In this document: one piece after another, positions 10,257 to 18,598 of the stretch
How positions within the stretch are numbered: position 1 is the first letter of the stretch
Layout: each line of letters starts with the position of its first letter
Notes under the pieces: generated by a model
Databases searched by the model: none
What the model was told of the DNA's origin: nothing
The model's input: only the letters and a program-made list of their open reading frames with translations
Position numbers and translations under genes: made by a program
NCBI RefSeq assembly: GCF_001556105.1
Contig: NZ_LSIF01000108.1
Location: 1-35,450, forward strand
Length of the DNA: 35,450 bases
DNA from: Pseudoxanthomonas mexicana
Lineage (GTDB): Bacteria > Pseudomonadota > Gammaproteobacteria > Xanthomonadales > Xanthomonadaceae
Direction: 5' to 3'

Positions 10257-10529
10257 ATGAACAAAACCGAATTGATCGATGCCGTCGCCGACGAAGCTGA
10301 AGTGTCCAAGGCCGAAGCCGGCCGCGCTGTCGACGCCGTCATCTCCAGCATCACGAAGGCCCTCAAGAAGGGCGACACCGTGACGCTGGTCGGCTTCGGC
10401 ACTTTCCAGGTCCGCAAGCGCGCTGCCCGCACCGGCCGCAACCCGAAGACCGGCGACACCATCAAGATCAAGGCCTCCCAGAACCCTGCGTTCAAGGCTG
10501 GCAAAGCCCTGAAGGATGCCGTAAACTAA
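10257..10529 (+). CDS. hupB: HU beta-like histone-like DNA-binding protein
   Basis: This 90-residue protein is the standard HU length. The dimerising helices cover residues 1-45, followed by the GFGTF turn (46-50). The DNA-gripping beta-arm has the tip RNPKTG (61-66), with Pro63 the residue that intercalates into bent DNA. The C-terminus [12 protein letters not shown] is typical. It packages the nucleoid and supports replication and recombination. The start at 10257 is set by AGGGAG 7 nt upstream and the conserved MNKTELI N-terminus. It follows lon and precedes tRNA-Val by only 34 bp, with no strong terminator between. Confidence 0.97.
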   Translation: MNKTELIDAVADEAEVSKAEAGRAVDAVISSITKALKKGDTVTLVGFGTFQVRKRAARTGRNPKTGDTIKIKASQNPAFKAGKALKDAVN

Positions 10530-10563
10530 TCGACTCGCTGCCGATGGCAGGGTGCGGTCACCC

Positions 10564-10638
10564 GGGTGCTTAGCTCAGCGGTAGAGCGTCTCCCTTACAC
10601 GGAGAGGGTCGGGGGTTCGAAACCCTCAGCACCCACCA
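10564..10638 (+). tRNA. tRNA-Val (anticodon TAC)
   Basis: The acceptor stem GGGTGCT pairs with AGCACCC, then discriminator A and CCA. The anticodon loop CTTACAC gives TAC. It lies 34 bp after the hupB stop, probably on the same transcript; two short hairpins fill the gap. Confidence 0.97.
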
Positions 10639-10701
10639 CATCGGGGCGATGTAAGTTAAAAATTTTGTTGGATGGTCTAGCGGAAAGCGCGCAAATCGTC
10701 T

Positions 10702-10707
10702 TACAAT
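10702..10707 (+). promoter_or_regulatory. -10 element of tRNA-Asp
   Basis: TACAAT lies 12 nt before tRNA-Asp. No convincing -35 is found 16-18 bp upstream; an AT-rich stretch (10655-10670) further up could help as an UP-like element. Confidence 0.4.
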
Positions 10708-10719
10708 GTTCGTCTCAGC

Positions 10720-10796
10720 GGAGTGGTAGTTCAGTCGGTTAGAATGCTGGCCTGTCACGCCGGAGGTCGCGGGTTCGAGTCCCGTCCACTCCGCCA
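10720..10796 (+). tRNA. tRNA-Asp (anticodon GTC)
   Basis: The acceptor stem GGAGTGG pairs with CCACTCC, then discriminator G and encoded CCA. The anticodon loop CTGTCAC gives GTC. A perfect terminator hairpin follows 8 nt later. Confidence 0.97.
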
Positions 10797-10804
10797 TTTA
10801 CACC

Positions 10805-10832
10805 CAGAAAGCCCGCGAAAGCGGGCTTTCTG
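10805..10832 (+). terminator. Terminator hairpin after tRNA-Asp
   Basis: CAGAAAGCCCGC / GCGGGCTTTCTG is a perfect 12-bp stem closed by a GAAA tetraloop. The T-run lies inside the 3' arm, as in several terminators of this window. Confidence 0.88.
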
Positions 10833-10966
10833 CTGTGTCTTTCCAGCGATGGTCGATGGTCGGGCAGGAATCGACGTGTGGGTGTGCCGAAACCGCCGGG
10901 CGGCGAGACGCCGTTGTCGTGGCGCGCTAAACTTCGCGGCTGAAAGATTTCGAGCCTCGTGCACAC

Positions 10967-12943
10967 ATGCTGCAGAAACTCCGCGACAAAACCTCCGGCT
11001 GGATCGCCAGCCTGATCCTGGGTCTGCTGATCATCCCGTTCGCCTTCGTCGGCGTGAACGAGTACGTGACCGGCGGCACCGCCAGTGACGTGGCGCTCGT
11101 CGAGGCGCCGCCGACCTGGTGGGAATCCGCGCCGCAGTGGTGGCCGGTGTCCACGCTGTGGCAGCGCGAAGAGGTTACCCAGGAGGACTTCCGCGTGGCG
11201 TTCGAGCAGGCCCGCCAGCAACAGCGCCAGGCGCTGGGCGAGGCATTCGATCCGCGTGATTTCGAGAGTGCCGACAACAAGCGCAAGGTCCTGGATCAGT
11301 TGATCGACCAGAAGGTGCTGGCGCTGGGTGCCAAGCGCGCGGGTATCGTCGTGGGTGACGCTGCCGTGCAGAAGATGATCCTGGGCGAGCCGGCATTCCA
11401 GGTCGATGGCAAGTTCAGTCCCGAGCAGTACCAACTGCTGCTGTCGTCACAGGTGCCGGCGATCTCGCCGCTGCAGTTCGAGGAACAGCAGCGCGACCGC
11501 CTGCGGATGATGTTGCTGCCGCAGGCGATCGGTGAATCCGATTTCGTCACCGACAACGAGCAAGCGCGCATGTGGAAGCTGCTGGGCGAGACGCGTGACA
11601 TCGGTATCGCGCTGTTGCCGCCGGTGGCCGTGGACACGGCACCGGTCAGCGACGCGCAGGTCAAGGCCTGGTACGACGGGCACAAGAACGACTTCAAGCA
11701 GCCCGAGCGCGTTTCACTGGAGTATCTGGAGATCAACGGCGCGACGTTGCCGGTTACGGCAGCGGCCGATGAAGCCGCGCTGCGCAAGCGATACGAGGCG
11801 GAGAAATCGCGCTTCATGTCGCCGGAACAGCGTGTCGTCGCGCACATCCTGATCGCCGCCGATGCGGGCGCCGATGCGGCCACGCAGAAGAAGGCCGAAG
11901 AGAAGGCTGCCGCGCTGGCCAAGCAGGCGCGCGAGGGTGCCGACTTCGCCGCGCTGGCGCGTGCGAATTCGGAGGATCCGGGTTCGAAGGACGCCGGTGG
12001 CGAGTTGCCGGCATTCGCCAAGGATGGTTCGATGGTCAAGCCGTTCGAGGATGCCGCTTTCGCCATGCAGGCAGGCGAGATCCGTGGCCCGGTCAAGAGC
12101 GATTTCGGCTACCACGTGCTGCTGCTTAAGCAGATCAATGCCGGTACGGGTCGCAGCTTCGAGGAAGTGCGTGGCGAGCTGGCGAATGAAGAGGCCAGCG
12201 GCGAGCGCGATCGCGCGTTCAATGAACTGGCCGGCCGTGTCGTCAACGAAACACTGAAGAACCCCACCGCGTTGGCGCCGGCCGCAGAAGCGACGGGCTT
12301 GCCGCTGCAGAAGATCGGTCCATTTTCGCGTGACCAGCCGCAAGGCATCGCGATGGTGCCGGCGGTGTTGCGCGCGGCGTTCTCCGACACGCTGGTGCAG
12401 GACGGCACGATCAGCGATCCGATCGAGGTGGCGCCGAATCACAGCGTCGTCATCCGCGTGTCCCAGCACACGCCCGAGCAGGCGCTGCCGCTCGACAAGG
12501 CGCGCGACGCCGTGGTGCTGGCGATCCGTGCGGACCGGCAGGAAAAGGTCGCGCTGGCCGCGGCGGATGCACTGATCGCTCGCGTGCAGAAGGGCGAGTC
12601 GCTGGCCGCGATCTCCACCGCAGACGGATTGCGCTTCAATGAATTGCCTGGCCTGCGCCGTGGCATGCCGATGCCGACGGCGGAGGCCAACGAGGCCATA
12701 TTCGCGGCAGGCCGTCCTGCGGAAGGCAAGGTCATCGCCGGCAAGGTGGCGTTGGGCGATGGCGCCTACGCCATCTTCATCGTCAACAAGGTGGTCGACG
12801 GCGCGATCGCGGACATGCCCGCCGAAGAGCGGGCGACCATGCAGCAGCAGTTGGTGCAGCTCAATGGCGGTATCGCGACGCAGGCGTATGTGGATGCAAT
12901 GCGCAAGCGCTTCAAGGTAAAGGTCTTCGAAGAGCGGCTCTGA
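10967..12943 (+). CDS. ppiD: PpiD-like periplasmic chaperone with parvulin PPIase domain
   Basis: This 658-residue protein is anchored by one N-terminal membrane helix (residues 12-30) with a short cytoplasmic stub, so the bulk is periplasmic. A SurA/PpiD-type helical chaperone domain follows (~60-230), with the signature VLDQLIDQKVLALGAKRAGI. A parvulin-like PPIase domain spans ~287-388 and ends in FGYHVLLL. The C-terminal half is a second chaperone-like region. PpiD works at the SecYEG exit on newly translocated outer-membrane and periplasmic proteins. The start ATG has no clear Shine-Dalgarno; a TAAACT hexamer at 10928 could be its -10. The location next to hupB is conserved in many gammaproteobacteria. 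Whether the parvulin domain is active cannot be told by eye. Confidence 0.93.
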   Translation: MLQKLRDKTSGWIASLILGLLIIPFAFVGVNEYVTGGTASDVALVEAPPTWWESAPQWWPVSTLWQREEVTQEDFRVAFEQARQQQRQALGEAFDPRDFESADNKRKVLDQLIDQKVLALGAKRAGIVVGDAAVQKMILGEPAFQVDGKFSPEQYQLLLSSQVPAISPLQFEEQQRDRLRMMLLPQAIGESDFVTDNEQARMWKLLGETRDIGIALLPPVAVDTAPVSDAQVKAWYDGHKNDFKQPERVSLEYLEINGATLPVTAAADEAALRKRYEAEKSRFMSPEQRVVAHILIAADAGADAATQKKAEEKAAALAKQAREGADFAALARANSEDPGSKDAGGELPAFAKDGSMVKPFEDAAFAMQAGEIRGPVKSDFGYHVLLLKQINAGTGRSFEEVRGELANEEASGERDRAFNELAGRVVNETLKNPTALAPAAEATGLPLQKIGPFSRDQPQGIAMVPAVLRAAFSDTLVQDGTISDPIEVAPNHSVVIRVSQHTPEQALPLDKARDAVVLAIRADRQEKVALAAADALIARVQKGESLAAISTADGLRFNELPGLRRGMPMPTAEANEAIFAAGRPAEGKVIAGKVALGDGAYAIFIVNKVVDGAIADMPAEERATMQQQLVQLNGGIATQAYVDAMRKRFKVKVFEERL

Positions 12944-12965
12944 CGCTAGCGTCTCGGCTTCAATC

Positions 12966-12996
12966 GGAATCCCGCCGCAAGGCGGGATTCCTGTTT
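12966..12996. terminator. Bidirectional terminator between ppiD and mltD
   Basis: GGAATCCCGCC / GGCGGGATTCC forms an 11-bp stem with loop GCAA, followed by TGTTT. It separates two convergent genes. Confidence 0.85.
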
Positions 12997-13016
12997 GTGG
13001 CGGTTGCGAGCGATGC

Positions 13017-14198
13017 TCAGTCGGCCTTGTCGACCAGTTCGAGCTTCATGCCAGGACGCAGTACCGCATTCCCCTGCAGGCCATTGATCTGCAGCAGGCG
13101 CGCCGGCGAGATCCCGTAGCGACGTGCAATCGTCCATGCGGACTCTCCGCTTTTGACGGTATGCGTGCGCGCCGCCGTGGCGGCGTCGCCGTCCGCGTTC
13201 GGCGTCGCCGGCGATGGCTTGGCGGTGGCCTGCGGTGATTCGACAACATCGTCAGTACCCGCGCTCGGTGCCAACAGGCGGATCGGCTTGCCTGCGCGGC
13301 TGAAGCGGCCGGCCAGCACGGGGTTGAGGCGCCTGAGTGGTGCAGCCGGTTGCTGCTGTACCTTGGCCCAAGCGTCGAGCGTGGCGTCGCCGGGCAGGAC
13401 ATGCGCCGCAAGGCGCGGCACGGGTCTATCCATCTGCCGGAGCCAGGCATCGCGATCATCGGCCTGCTGGAAGATGCAGGCGAGCGCGTGCAGCTTCTCC
13501 ACGTAGGCATACGTGATGCCGGACAAGCCCGGGAGTTCTGCCGGCCGCGCATTGCGGGCGTTCATGCCAGCACGACGCATCGATTGCAGGACGCGGTATT
13601 CGCCGGCGTTGTAGGCCATCACCGCCAGGCGCCAGTCGCCGCCGAACATGCCATGCAGCGTCTTCAGGTAGCGGACGGCCGCCTGGGTGGAATCCACGGG
13701 AGACAGCCGGCCGTCATAACCCTCGCGCATCGGGATGCCGTGGTTGCGCGCAGTGATGCCGATGAACTGCCACAGCCCTGCTGGCCCCTGGGGATTGCGC
13801 GCGCCCGGTTTGTAGCCGCTCTCGACGAACGGAATCAGGGCGAATTCCGTGGGCAGGTGCGCCTCGCGCAAGGCATCCACCACATAACCGAACAGGGGCA
13901 GCACGTCGTCCTCGGCACGTGCGAGTTGGCCGGGTGCGTGGCTGAAATGCTTCTTCCAGCGGCCGTTGGTCGCTTCGCTGTCGCACTCCGGGTCGGCGAG
14001 TCCATCGCGGAAGCGCTGGTAGATTTCCAGACCGCTCCGCTGGTGGCTGGCGGGCAGGGTGGTGGGATCGAGAGGCGGTGCGGGCGGCACGGCCGGTGTC
14101 GCCGCCGGCACCGGCGGGTCGGCGGCGAGCGTCTCATGCGGCACCAGAGCCAAACCCGTCGCCACGAGGGCGAGGAACAATCGGTGGTATCGGTTCAT
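13017..14198 (-). CDS. mltD: MltD-like membrane-bound lytic murein transglycosylase with one LysM domain
   Basis: This 393-residue secreted protein cleaves the glycan strands of peptidoglycan. A signal peptide covers residues 1-25 (ending ETLAA), and a Pro/Ala-rich linker follows (26-50). The SLT domain has the catalytic Glu126 in PFVESGY, then GPAGLWQF and the AYNAGE motif. A single LysM domain lies at the C-terminus (~347-391, [18 protein letters not shown]...). E. coli MltD has two LysM repeats and a lipobox; no lipobox Cys is obvious here. The ATG overlaps the gloB stop (ATGA), so it is translationally coupled to gloB. The longer frame upstream to 14378 only runs back through gloB. Confidence 0.9.
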   Translation of the reverse strand: MNRYHRLFLALVATGLALVPHETLAADPPVPAATPAVPPAPPLDPTTLPASHQRSGLEIYQRFRDGLADPECDSEATNGRWKKHFSHAPGQLARAEDDVLPLFGYVVDALREAHLPTEFALIPFVESGYKPGARNPQGPAGLWQFIGITARNHGIPMREGYDGRLSPVDSTQAAVRYLKTLHGMFGGDWRLAVMAYNAGEYRVLQSMRRAGMNARNARPAELPGLSGITYAYVEKLHALACIFQQADDRDAWLRQMDRPVPRLAAHVLPGDATLDAWAKVQQQPAAPLRRLNPVLAGRFSRAGKPIRLLAPSAGTDDVVESPQATAKPSPATPNADGDAATAARTHTVKSGESAWTIARRYGISPARLLQINGLQGNAVLRPGMKLELVDKAD

Positions 14199-14974
14199 GC
14201 GCGGAAATCGTTCTTCCATTGCCGCAGGGTGGCGAAGGTCTCCACCCGGTCGACAGGCGGTCGGCCGAGGCGATGGGTCACGGCGGCACGCACGGCCTCG
14301 CTGTCCACCCTCAGGAAGGGGTTGGTCAGCCTCTCGCTGGAGAGCGTGACGGGCAGGGTGGGTCGACCGGCCTGGCACATGGCACGGGCCTCCTCGATGC
14401 GTTCACGCAAGGCGGCATTGTGCGGATCGACGGCGTTGGCGAACGCGCCGTTGGCCAGCGTGTACTCATGGCCGCAGCAGACCAGCGACGAGGCCGGCAA
14501 TGCGGCCAGGCGTTCCAGCGACGCCAGCATCTGCGCGGGGGTGCCTTCGAACAGGCGTCCGCAGCCGAGGCTGAACAACGTATCCCCGCAGAACAGGTGC
14601 TGCGGCCCCTCCGCACTGCCGCCGTGGAACGCGATGTGGCTGCGCGTGTGTCCCGGGACGGCGAGCACCGAGAGCTGCCAGTGTTTCACCTGTACCACGT
14701 CGCCATCGCCCACGCGGTGGCTCGCATCGGGAATCCGTTCGTCCTCGGGCGCGAATACCGGCAGCGTCGGCCATCGCGCGCGCAGCGCGGCGACACCGCC
14801 CGCATGATCGGCGTGATGATGGGTGATCAGGACGGCGGCGGGCCACAGGCCGTTGCCCGTGGCCGCCAGCACGGGCGCCGCGTCGCCGGGGTCGATGACC
14901 AAGGCGTCGCCATCGTCGTCGACCAGCGCCCAGATGTAGTTGTCCTCGAACGCAGGCAGGGCGAGCAGACGCAT
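14195..14974 (-). CDS. gloB: Hydroxyacylglutathione hydrolase (glyoxalase II)
   Basis: This 259-residue metallo-beta-lactamase-fold enzyme hydrolyses S-lactoylglutathione to D-lactate and glutathione, the second step of methylglyoxal detoxification. The binuclear metal site is complete: THHHADH (His52, His54, Asp56, His57), His109 in PGHT, Asp131 in CGDTLF and His169 in CGHEYT. The glyoxalase II C-terminal domain (HAGH_C, ~170-259) binds glutathione and ends with WKNDFRA, typical of the family. It is first in a two-gene unit with mltD and divergent from the methyltransferase-like gene by 61 bp. Confidence 0.96.
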   Translation of the reverse strand: MRLLALPAFEDNYIWALVDDDGDALVIDPGDAAPVLAATGNGLWPAAVLITHHHADHAGGVAALRARWPTLPVFAPEDERIPDASHRVGDGDVVQVKHWQLSVLAVPGHTRSHIAFHGGSAEGPQHLFCGDTLFSLGCGRLFEGTPAQMLASLERLAALPASSLVCCGHEYTLANGAFANAVDPHNAALRERIEEARAMCQAGRPTLPVTLSSERLTNPFLRVDSEAVRAAVTHRLGRPPVDRVETFATLRQWKNDFRA

Positions 14975-15023
14975 CGGGGAAAGGGCTCCGGGCGGGGGGC
15001 GGACGCCCGGGTGCGGCGTCCTC

Positions 15024-15029
15024 TACAAT
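15024..15029 (+). promoter_or_regulatory. -10 element at the start of the YafS-like gene
   Basis: TACAAT ends 6 nt before the ATG at 15036, so transcription would begin at or within a base of the start codon. No -35 is recognisable in the GC-rich DNA upstream. Confidence 0.5.
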
Positions 15030-15035
15030 CCGAAC

Positions 15036-15698
15036 ATGCCTGCGTTCGCGTTTACCCGTCAACCCGATGCCCTGGCGTGGTTCGGGTCCGACCGCGGTGG
15101 ACCGATCCTCGCCTCCGAGCATGCCCGTATCAGCCAGGCGCTCACCAGCCGCACCCCGCAACCATGGCTGTGGGTATCGCCGGACGGGGCCGCCCCCCCG
15201 CAAACGGCTGGTGTCCCAGCGACACGGGGGCTTCGGCTGCGGGCAACCGCCGCGTCCCACCATCTGGCGGGACAGGTGCGGTGCGGACTGCCCTTGCCAC
15301 TGCCCACCGAGGCCATGGGCGTGATCGTGTTGCAGCACGTGCTGGATGCGGGGGACCCGCAGCCCCTGCTGCAGGAATGTGCCCGGGTGCTTGAGCCCGG
15401 GGGCCGCCTGTGGCTGTTCGTGCTGAATCCGTGCAGTCCTTACCGTCTGCGTTGGCGCGGCGCCGGGTTGGCACCACGGGCATTGGCGCAGTGGCGCCTG
15501 CAACTGGCGGCCGCCGGTCTGGTGGCGGCCGAGCATGTCCTGCATTACGGGCCGGTCTGGCGAGGCGTGCCCGCCGCGCCCGGTCACGGGCCTGCGCCCT
15601 TCCGCGCCGCGCGTCTGATCGAAGCAGAGAAGCGCGTCGCGGGCTTCATTCCCCCCTCACCCGTGAGGCGAGCGTGGCGCACCGCGCCCGCCGCCTGA
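15036..15698 (+). CDS. YafS-like methyltransferase-domain protein
   Basis: This 220-residue protein matches the C-terminal half of class I SAM methyltransferases: [18 protein letters not shown] resembles motif IV, and [22 protein letters not shown] resembles motif VI. The glycine-rich SAM loop (motif I, GxGxG) is not visible in the N-terminal third. E. coli YafS, which sits in the same place between gloB and rnhA, appears to share this feature, so the SAM site may be atypical or inactive. The Arg/Pro-rich C-terminus is probably disordered. The ATG at 15036 was chosen over the upstream frame (open from 14940) because TACAAT lies 6 nt before it; no Shine-Dalgarno is present. The substrate is unknown. 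Confidence 0.8.
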   Translation: MPAFAFTRQPDALAWFGSDRGGPILASEHARISQALTSRTPQPWLWVSPDGAAPPQTAGVPATRGLRLRATAASHHLAGQVRCGLPLPLPTEAMGVIVLQHVLDAGDPQPLLQECARVLEPGGRLWLFVLNPCSPYRLRWRGAGLAPRALAQWRLQLAAAGLVAAEHVLHYGPVWRGVPAAPGHGPAPFRAARLIEAEKRVAGFIPPSPVRRAWRTAPAA

Positions 15699-15718
15699 CG
15701 TTGCAACCACGAGCATCC

Positions 15719-16168
15719 ATGAAACAGATCAGCATCCATACCGACGGCTCCTGCCTCGGCAATCCGGGCCCCGGTGGCTGGGCGGCCCTCCTGCGCTATG
15801 GCGAAAAGGAGCGCGAAGTGGTCGGCGGAGAGGCACAGACCACCAACAACCGCATGGAACTGATGGCGGCCATCGCGGCACTGGAAGCGCTGACCGAAGG
15901 CTGCGAGGTCACGCTGCACATCGATTCGCAGTACGTCCGCCAGGGCATCACCGAGTGGATGCCGGGCTGGGTGCGACGCGGCTGGAAGACCGCCGGCGGC
16001 GATCCCGTCAAGAACCGCGATCTCTGGGAGCGCCTGCATGCGGCCACCGGCCGCCATCGCATCGACTGGAAGTGGGTCAAGGGCCACAACGGCGACCCCG
16101 ACAACGAGCGTGTGGATGTGCTGGCCCGCAACGCGGCCGTGCGGTTCCGCAACGGGGCGGTGGCGTGA
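15719..16168 (+). CDS. rnhA: Ribonuclease HI
   Basis: This 149-residue enzyme cleaves RNA in RNA-DNA hybrids, removing primers and R-loops. The catalytic carboxylates are visible: Asp9 (HTDGS), Glu47 (NNRMELMA), Asp69 (HIDSQY) and the C-terminal Asp in NERVDVLA. The basic handle [10 protein letters not shown] and KWVKGHNGD are typical of the E. coli-type enzyme. The start at 15719 gives the conserved [12 protein letters not shown]; the longer frame from 15410 is an artefact. It begins 20 nt after the YafS-like gene and overlaps the next start by 4 nt. Confidence 0.97.
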   Translation: MKQISIHTDGSCLGNPGPGGWAALLRYGEKEREVVGGEAQTTNNRMELMAAIAALEALTEGCEVTLHIDSQYVRQGITEWMPGWVRRGWKTAGGDPVKNRDLWERLHAATGRHRIDWKWVKGHNGDPDNERVDVLARNAAVRFRNGAVA

Positions 16169-16725
16169 TTGCACTGGTGTCGCCTGGCCAGGTCGTTGCG
16201 GAGACGGCACGCCTGCGCCTGCATGCGATGTCGGATCGCGATGATGCCGACGTGGCGCTGATGTTGGAACTGCTCAACGACCCTGCCTTCATTCGCCACA
16301 TCGCCGACCGCGGCGTGCGCACGCTGGAACAGGCGCGCGACTACCTCCGCAACGGCGCGCTGCGAAGCTATGCAGAACATGGTTTTGGCATGTATGCGAT
16401 CGAGCGCACCGACACCGGTGCGCTGATCGGCAACTGCGGACTGGTCCGCCGCGAAGGGTTGGACGGTCCTGACCTGGGCTATGCGCTGCTGCCGGGGCAC
16501 GCCGGCCATGGCTTCGCGCACGAAGCGGCGCAGGCCGTCATCGCCGACGCCAGCGACCGGCTTGGCATCACCTGCCTGCGTGCCATCGTCAATCCGGATA
16601 ACGCGCCCTCGATCGGCCTGTTGCAGAAACTGGGATTCGAATTCGACAAAATGATCGTGTTGCCGCACGTCGCGCACCCGCTCGACCTGTTCCACCTGCA
16701 CCTGTCCACGGAAGCCGCCGCCTGA
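16165..16725 (+). CDS. GNAT-family acetyltransferase, RimJ/RimL-like
   Basis: This 186-residue protein has the RimJ/RimL layout: the N-terminal strand [10 protein letters not shown], a central [30 protein letters not shown] segment providing the acetyl-CoA-binding loop, and the C-terminal [19 protein letters not shown] motif. Such enzymes acetylate protein N-termini, small molecules or antibiotics; the substrate cannot be read here. The GTG start at 16165 overlaps the rnhA stop (GTGA), and its own stop overlaps the dnaQ ATG by one base, so it is embedded between two DNA-metabolism genes. E. coli has no such gene between rnhA and dnaQ. Confidence 0.88.
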   Translation: MIALVSPGQVVAETARLRLHAMSDRDDADVALMLELLNDPAFIRHIADRGVRTLEQARDYLRNGALRSYAEHGFGMYAIERTDTGALIGNCGLVRREGLDGPDLGYALLPGHAGHGFAHEAAQAVIADASDRLGITCLRAIVNPDNAPSIGLLQKLGFEFDKMIVLPHVAHPLDLFHLHLSTEAAA

Positions 16726-17453
16726 TGCGCCAGATCATCCTCGATACCGAAACCACCGGCCTGGAGTGGAAAAAGGGCAATCGCGTGGTCGAAATCGGCT
16801 GCGTGGAGCTGCTGGAGCGCCGGCCGACCGGGCGCACCTACCACCAGTACATCAATCCCCAGCGCGAATTCGAGCAGGGTGCGGCCGAGGTCACCGGCCT
16901 CAGCCTGGAATTCCTGTCCGACAAACCGTTGTTTGCCGCGATCGCCGACGAATTCCTGGCCTTCATCGATGGCGCGGAACTGGTCATCCACAACGCGGCG
17001 TTCGACGTGGGCTTCCTCGACTACGAATTGTCGCGGCTTGGCGAGCCCTACGGCCGCCTGGCCGACCGGGTCACGGTCGAGGATTCGCTGTTGCTGGCGC
17101 GGCAACGCTTCCCCGGCCAGCGCAACTCGCTGGATGCGCTGTGCAAGCGCCTGGGGGTCGACAACACCCACCGTCAGCTTCACGGCGCGCTGCTGGATGC
17201 CCAGTTGCTGTGCGAGGTCTACCTCTACCTCACGGCGGGCCAGCGCGAGATCGGCTTCGGCGGGACGGAGGACGCAACGTCCGGCGCGCCGGCGGCGATG
17301 GCCCACCAGTTCGACCCGTCGGCCGTGGGCGCGCGCCCGAGAGTGAGCGCGTCCGTGGACGAACTCGCGGCGCATGAGGCCCGGCTTGCGACATTGAGGA
17401 AGAAGGCGGGTGGCCGCTGCCTGTGGGACCCGCCGGTGTTCGAGGCCGGTTGA
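16725..17453 (+). CDS. dnaQ: DNA polymerase III epsilon subunit (3'-5' proofreading exonuclease)
   Basis: This 242-residue protein has the DEDDh exonuclease sites: Asp7 and Glu9 (LDTETTG), Asp94 (HNAAFD), His153 and Asp158 (LHGALLDAQ). The C-terminal ~60 residues are the flexible tail that binds the alpha subunit DnaE. It proofreads during replication as part of the core polymerase. The start ATG overlaps the GNAT stop (TGATG). It ends 15 bp from the convergent PP2C gene with no terminator between. Confidence 0.97.
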   Translation: MRQIILDTETTGLEWKKGNRVVEIGCVELLERRPTGRTYHQYINPQREFEQGAAEVTGLSLEFLSDKPLFAAIADEFLAFIDGAELVIHNAAFDVGFLDYELSRLGEPYGRLADRVTVEDSLLLARQRFPGQRNSLDALCKRLGVDNTHRQLHGALLDAQLLCEVYLYLTAGQREIGFGGTEDATSGAPAAMAHQFDPSAVGARPRVSASVDELAAHEARLATLRKKAGGRCLWDPPVFEAG

Positions 17454-17468
17454 CCGACTCCAGCTGAA

Positions 17469-18173
17469 TCAGTGGCAGCGCACCAGGATGGCGGTGACGT
17501 TGTCCGAACCGCCGCCGTCCAGCGCCGCCGCGATCAGCGTGTCCACGCATTCCTGCGCGCTGCAGTCGTCGTGCTTCAGCGTGGCGGCGATGCTGGGATC
17601 GTCCACTTCCTCGGTCAGGCCGTCGCTGCACAGCAGCAGTTGCATGCCGGGACGCAGCTCGCCGGTCATCGTTTCCACATTGAGGTGGTTGGGGTCGGTG
17701 ACCCCCAGCGCCTGGGTGACGACGTTGCGGTGCGGGTGCGTGCGTGCCTGTTCGTTGGTCAGGGCACCTTGGGCGATCAGTTCCTGCACGTAGCTGTGGT
17801 CCTGGCTCAGCTGGGCAAGATGGCCTTCGCGCCACAGGTAGGCGCGGCTGTCGCCGACCCACGCTACTTCGAAGCGGTTGCCCTGGATGCGGGCAGCCAC
17901 GACGGTGGTGCCCATCGGCAGCGTGTCGTTGCGGCGGCGGGAGGTACGGATGATTTCCTCATCGGCGATCCGGATCGCCTGGGCGAGCGGGGTGCCGTCG
18001 CGGATCTCCCGCACGATCGTTTCGCGTGCCAGCGCGCTCGCCACCTCGCCGCAGGCGTGGCCGCCCATGCCATCGGCCACCAGCCACAGGCCCAGCTCGC
18101 TGTCGCCATAGTAGGTGTCTTCGTTCAGCTCGCGCCTGAGGCCGACGTGGGAGATGTGGCCGAATTCGATCAT
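17469..18173 (-). CDS. PP2C-family serine/threonine protein phosphatase (Stp/PrpC-like)
   Basis: This 234-residue soluble phosphatase has the PP2C metal-binding motifs in order: RELNED (14-19), DGMGGHA (34-40), GDSRAY (107-112), SDGLTEEV (183-190) and GGSDNVT (221-227). It removes phosphate from Ser/Thr using two divalent metals. No Hanks-type kinase gene lies nearby, whereas PrpC-type phosphatases often sit beside their kinase or in type VI secretion loci. It stands alone, convergent with dnaQ. A 217-bp gap holding no other gene but the tRNA-Ser promoter lies upstream. Confidence 0.93.
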   Translation of the reverse strand: MIEFGHISHVGLRRELNEDTYYGDSELGLWLVADGMGGHACGEVASALARETIVREIRDGTPLAQAIRIADEEIIRTSRRRNDTLPMGTTVVAARIQGNRFEVAWVGDSRAYLWREGHLAQLSQDHSYVQELIAQGALTNEQARTHPHRNVVTQALGVTDPNHLNVETMTGELRPGMQLLLCSDGLTEEVDDPSIAATLKHDDCSAQECVDTLIAAALDGGGSDNVTAILVRCH

Positions 18174-18334
18174 GGTGCCCTGTTCTGTGCGGACGGCGTT
18201 TTCCTATCCGCTCATACGCAATGATCCGGTCGAACAGGACATCGGACAAGGCTGAGGTCGCCATCGCACCCGTCGGAGTTCATCGACGTGGAGGGCATGT
18301 GAGGCGGCGAACGGTCGCCCTCGGTGTCCTGCGC

Positions 18335-18363
18335 TTGTCCGGATGCGGTCCGCCACGTATCAT
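18335..18363 (+). promoter_or_regulatory. Promoter of tRNA-Ser(CGA)
   Basis: TTGTCC (18335-18340), a 17-bp spacer and TATCAT (18358-18363). Transcription would start near 18370, about 22 nt before the tRNA. Confidence 0.75.
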
Positions 18364-18367
18364 TCAC

Positions 18368-18387
18368 GCCCCGGGGAAGCCCGGGGC
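18368..18387 (+). other. GC-rich leader hairpin before tRNA-Ser(CGA)
   Basis: GCCCCGGG / CCCGGGGC forms an 8-bp all-GC stem with loop GAAG. It begins at about the predicted transcription start and ends 4 nt before the mature tRNA, so the 5' leader would be almost wholly folded. Confidence 0.6.
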
Positions 18388-18391
18388 CACC

Positions 18392-18482
18392 GGAGAGGTG
18401 GCAGAGTGGTTGAATGTACCTGACTCGAAATCAGGCATACGTTAATAGCGTATCGAGGGTTCGAATCCCTCCCTCTCCGCCA
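18392..18482 (+). tRNA. tRNA-Ser (anticodon CGA)
   Basis: This 91-nt class II tRNA has a long variable arm. The acceptor GGAGAGG pairs with CCTCTCC, then discriminator G and encoded CCA. The anticodon loop CTCGAAA gives CGA. Confidence 0.97.
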
Positions 18483-18490
18483 GTTGCAAG

Positions 18491-18513
18491 AAGGCCCCCG
18501 CAAGGGGGCTTTT
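18491..18513 (+). terminator. Terminator after tRNA-Ser(CGA)
   Basis: GCCCCC / GGGGGC (18494-18509) with loop GCAA is preceded by AAG and followed by TTTT. Confidence 0.85.
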
Positions 18514-18598
18514 GCGTTTCCGGCGTCACGCCGTGCGTGCTGCGGGTGCCCGTTGCGGTGGCAGCGCCTAGAATGACCGTCTTTCGCCGGAGCCCCTC

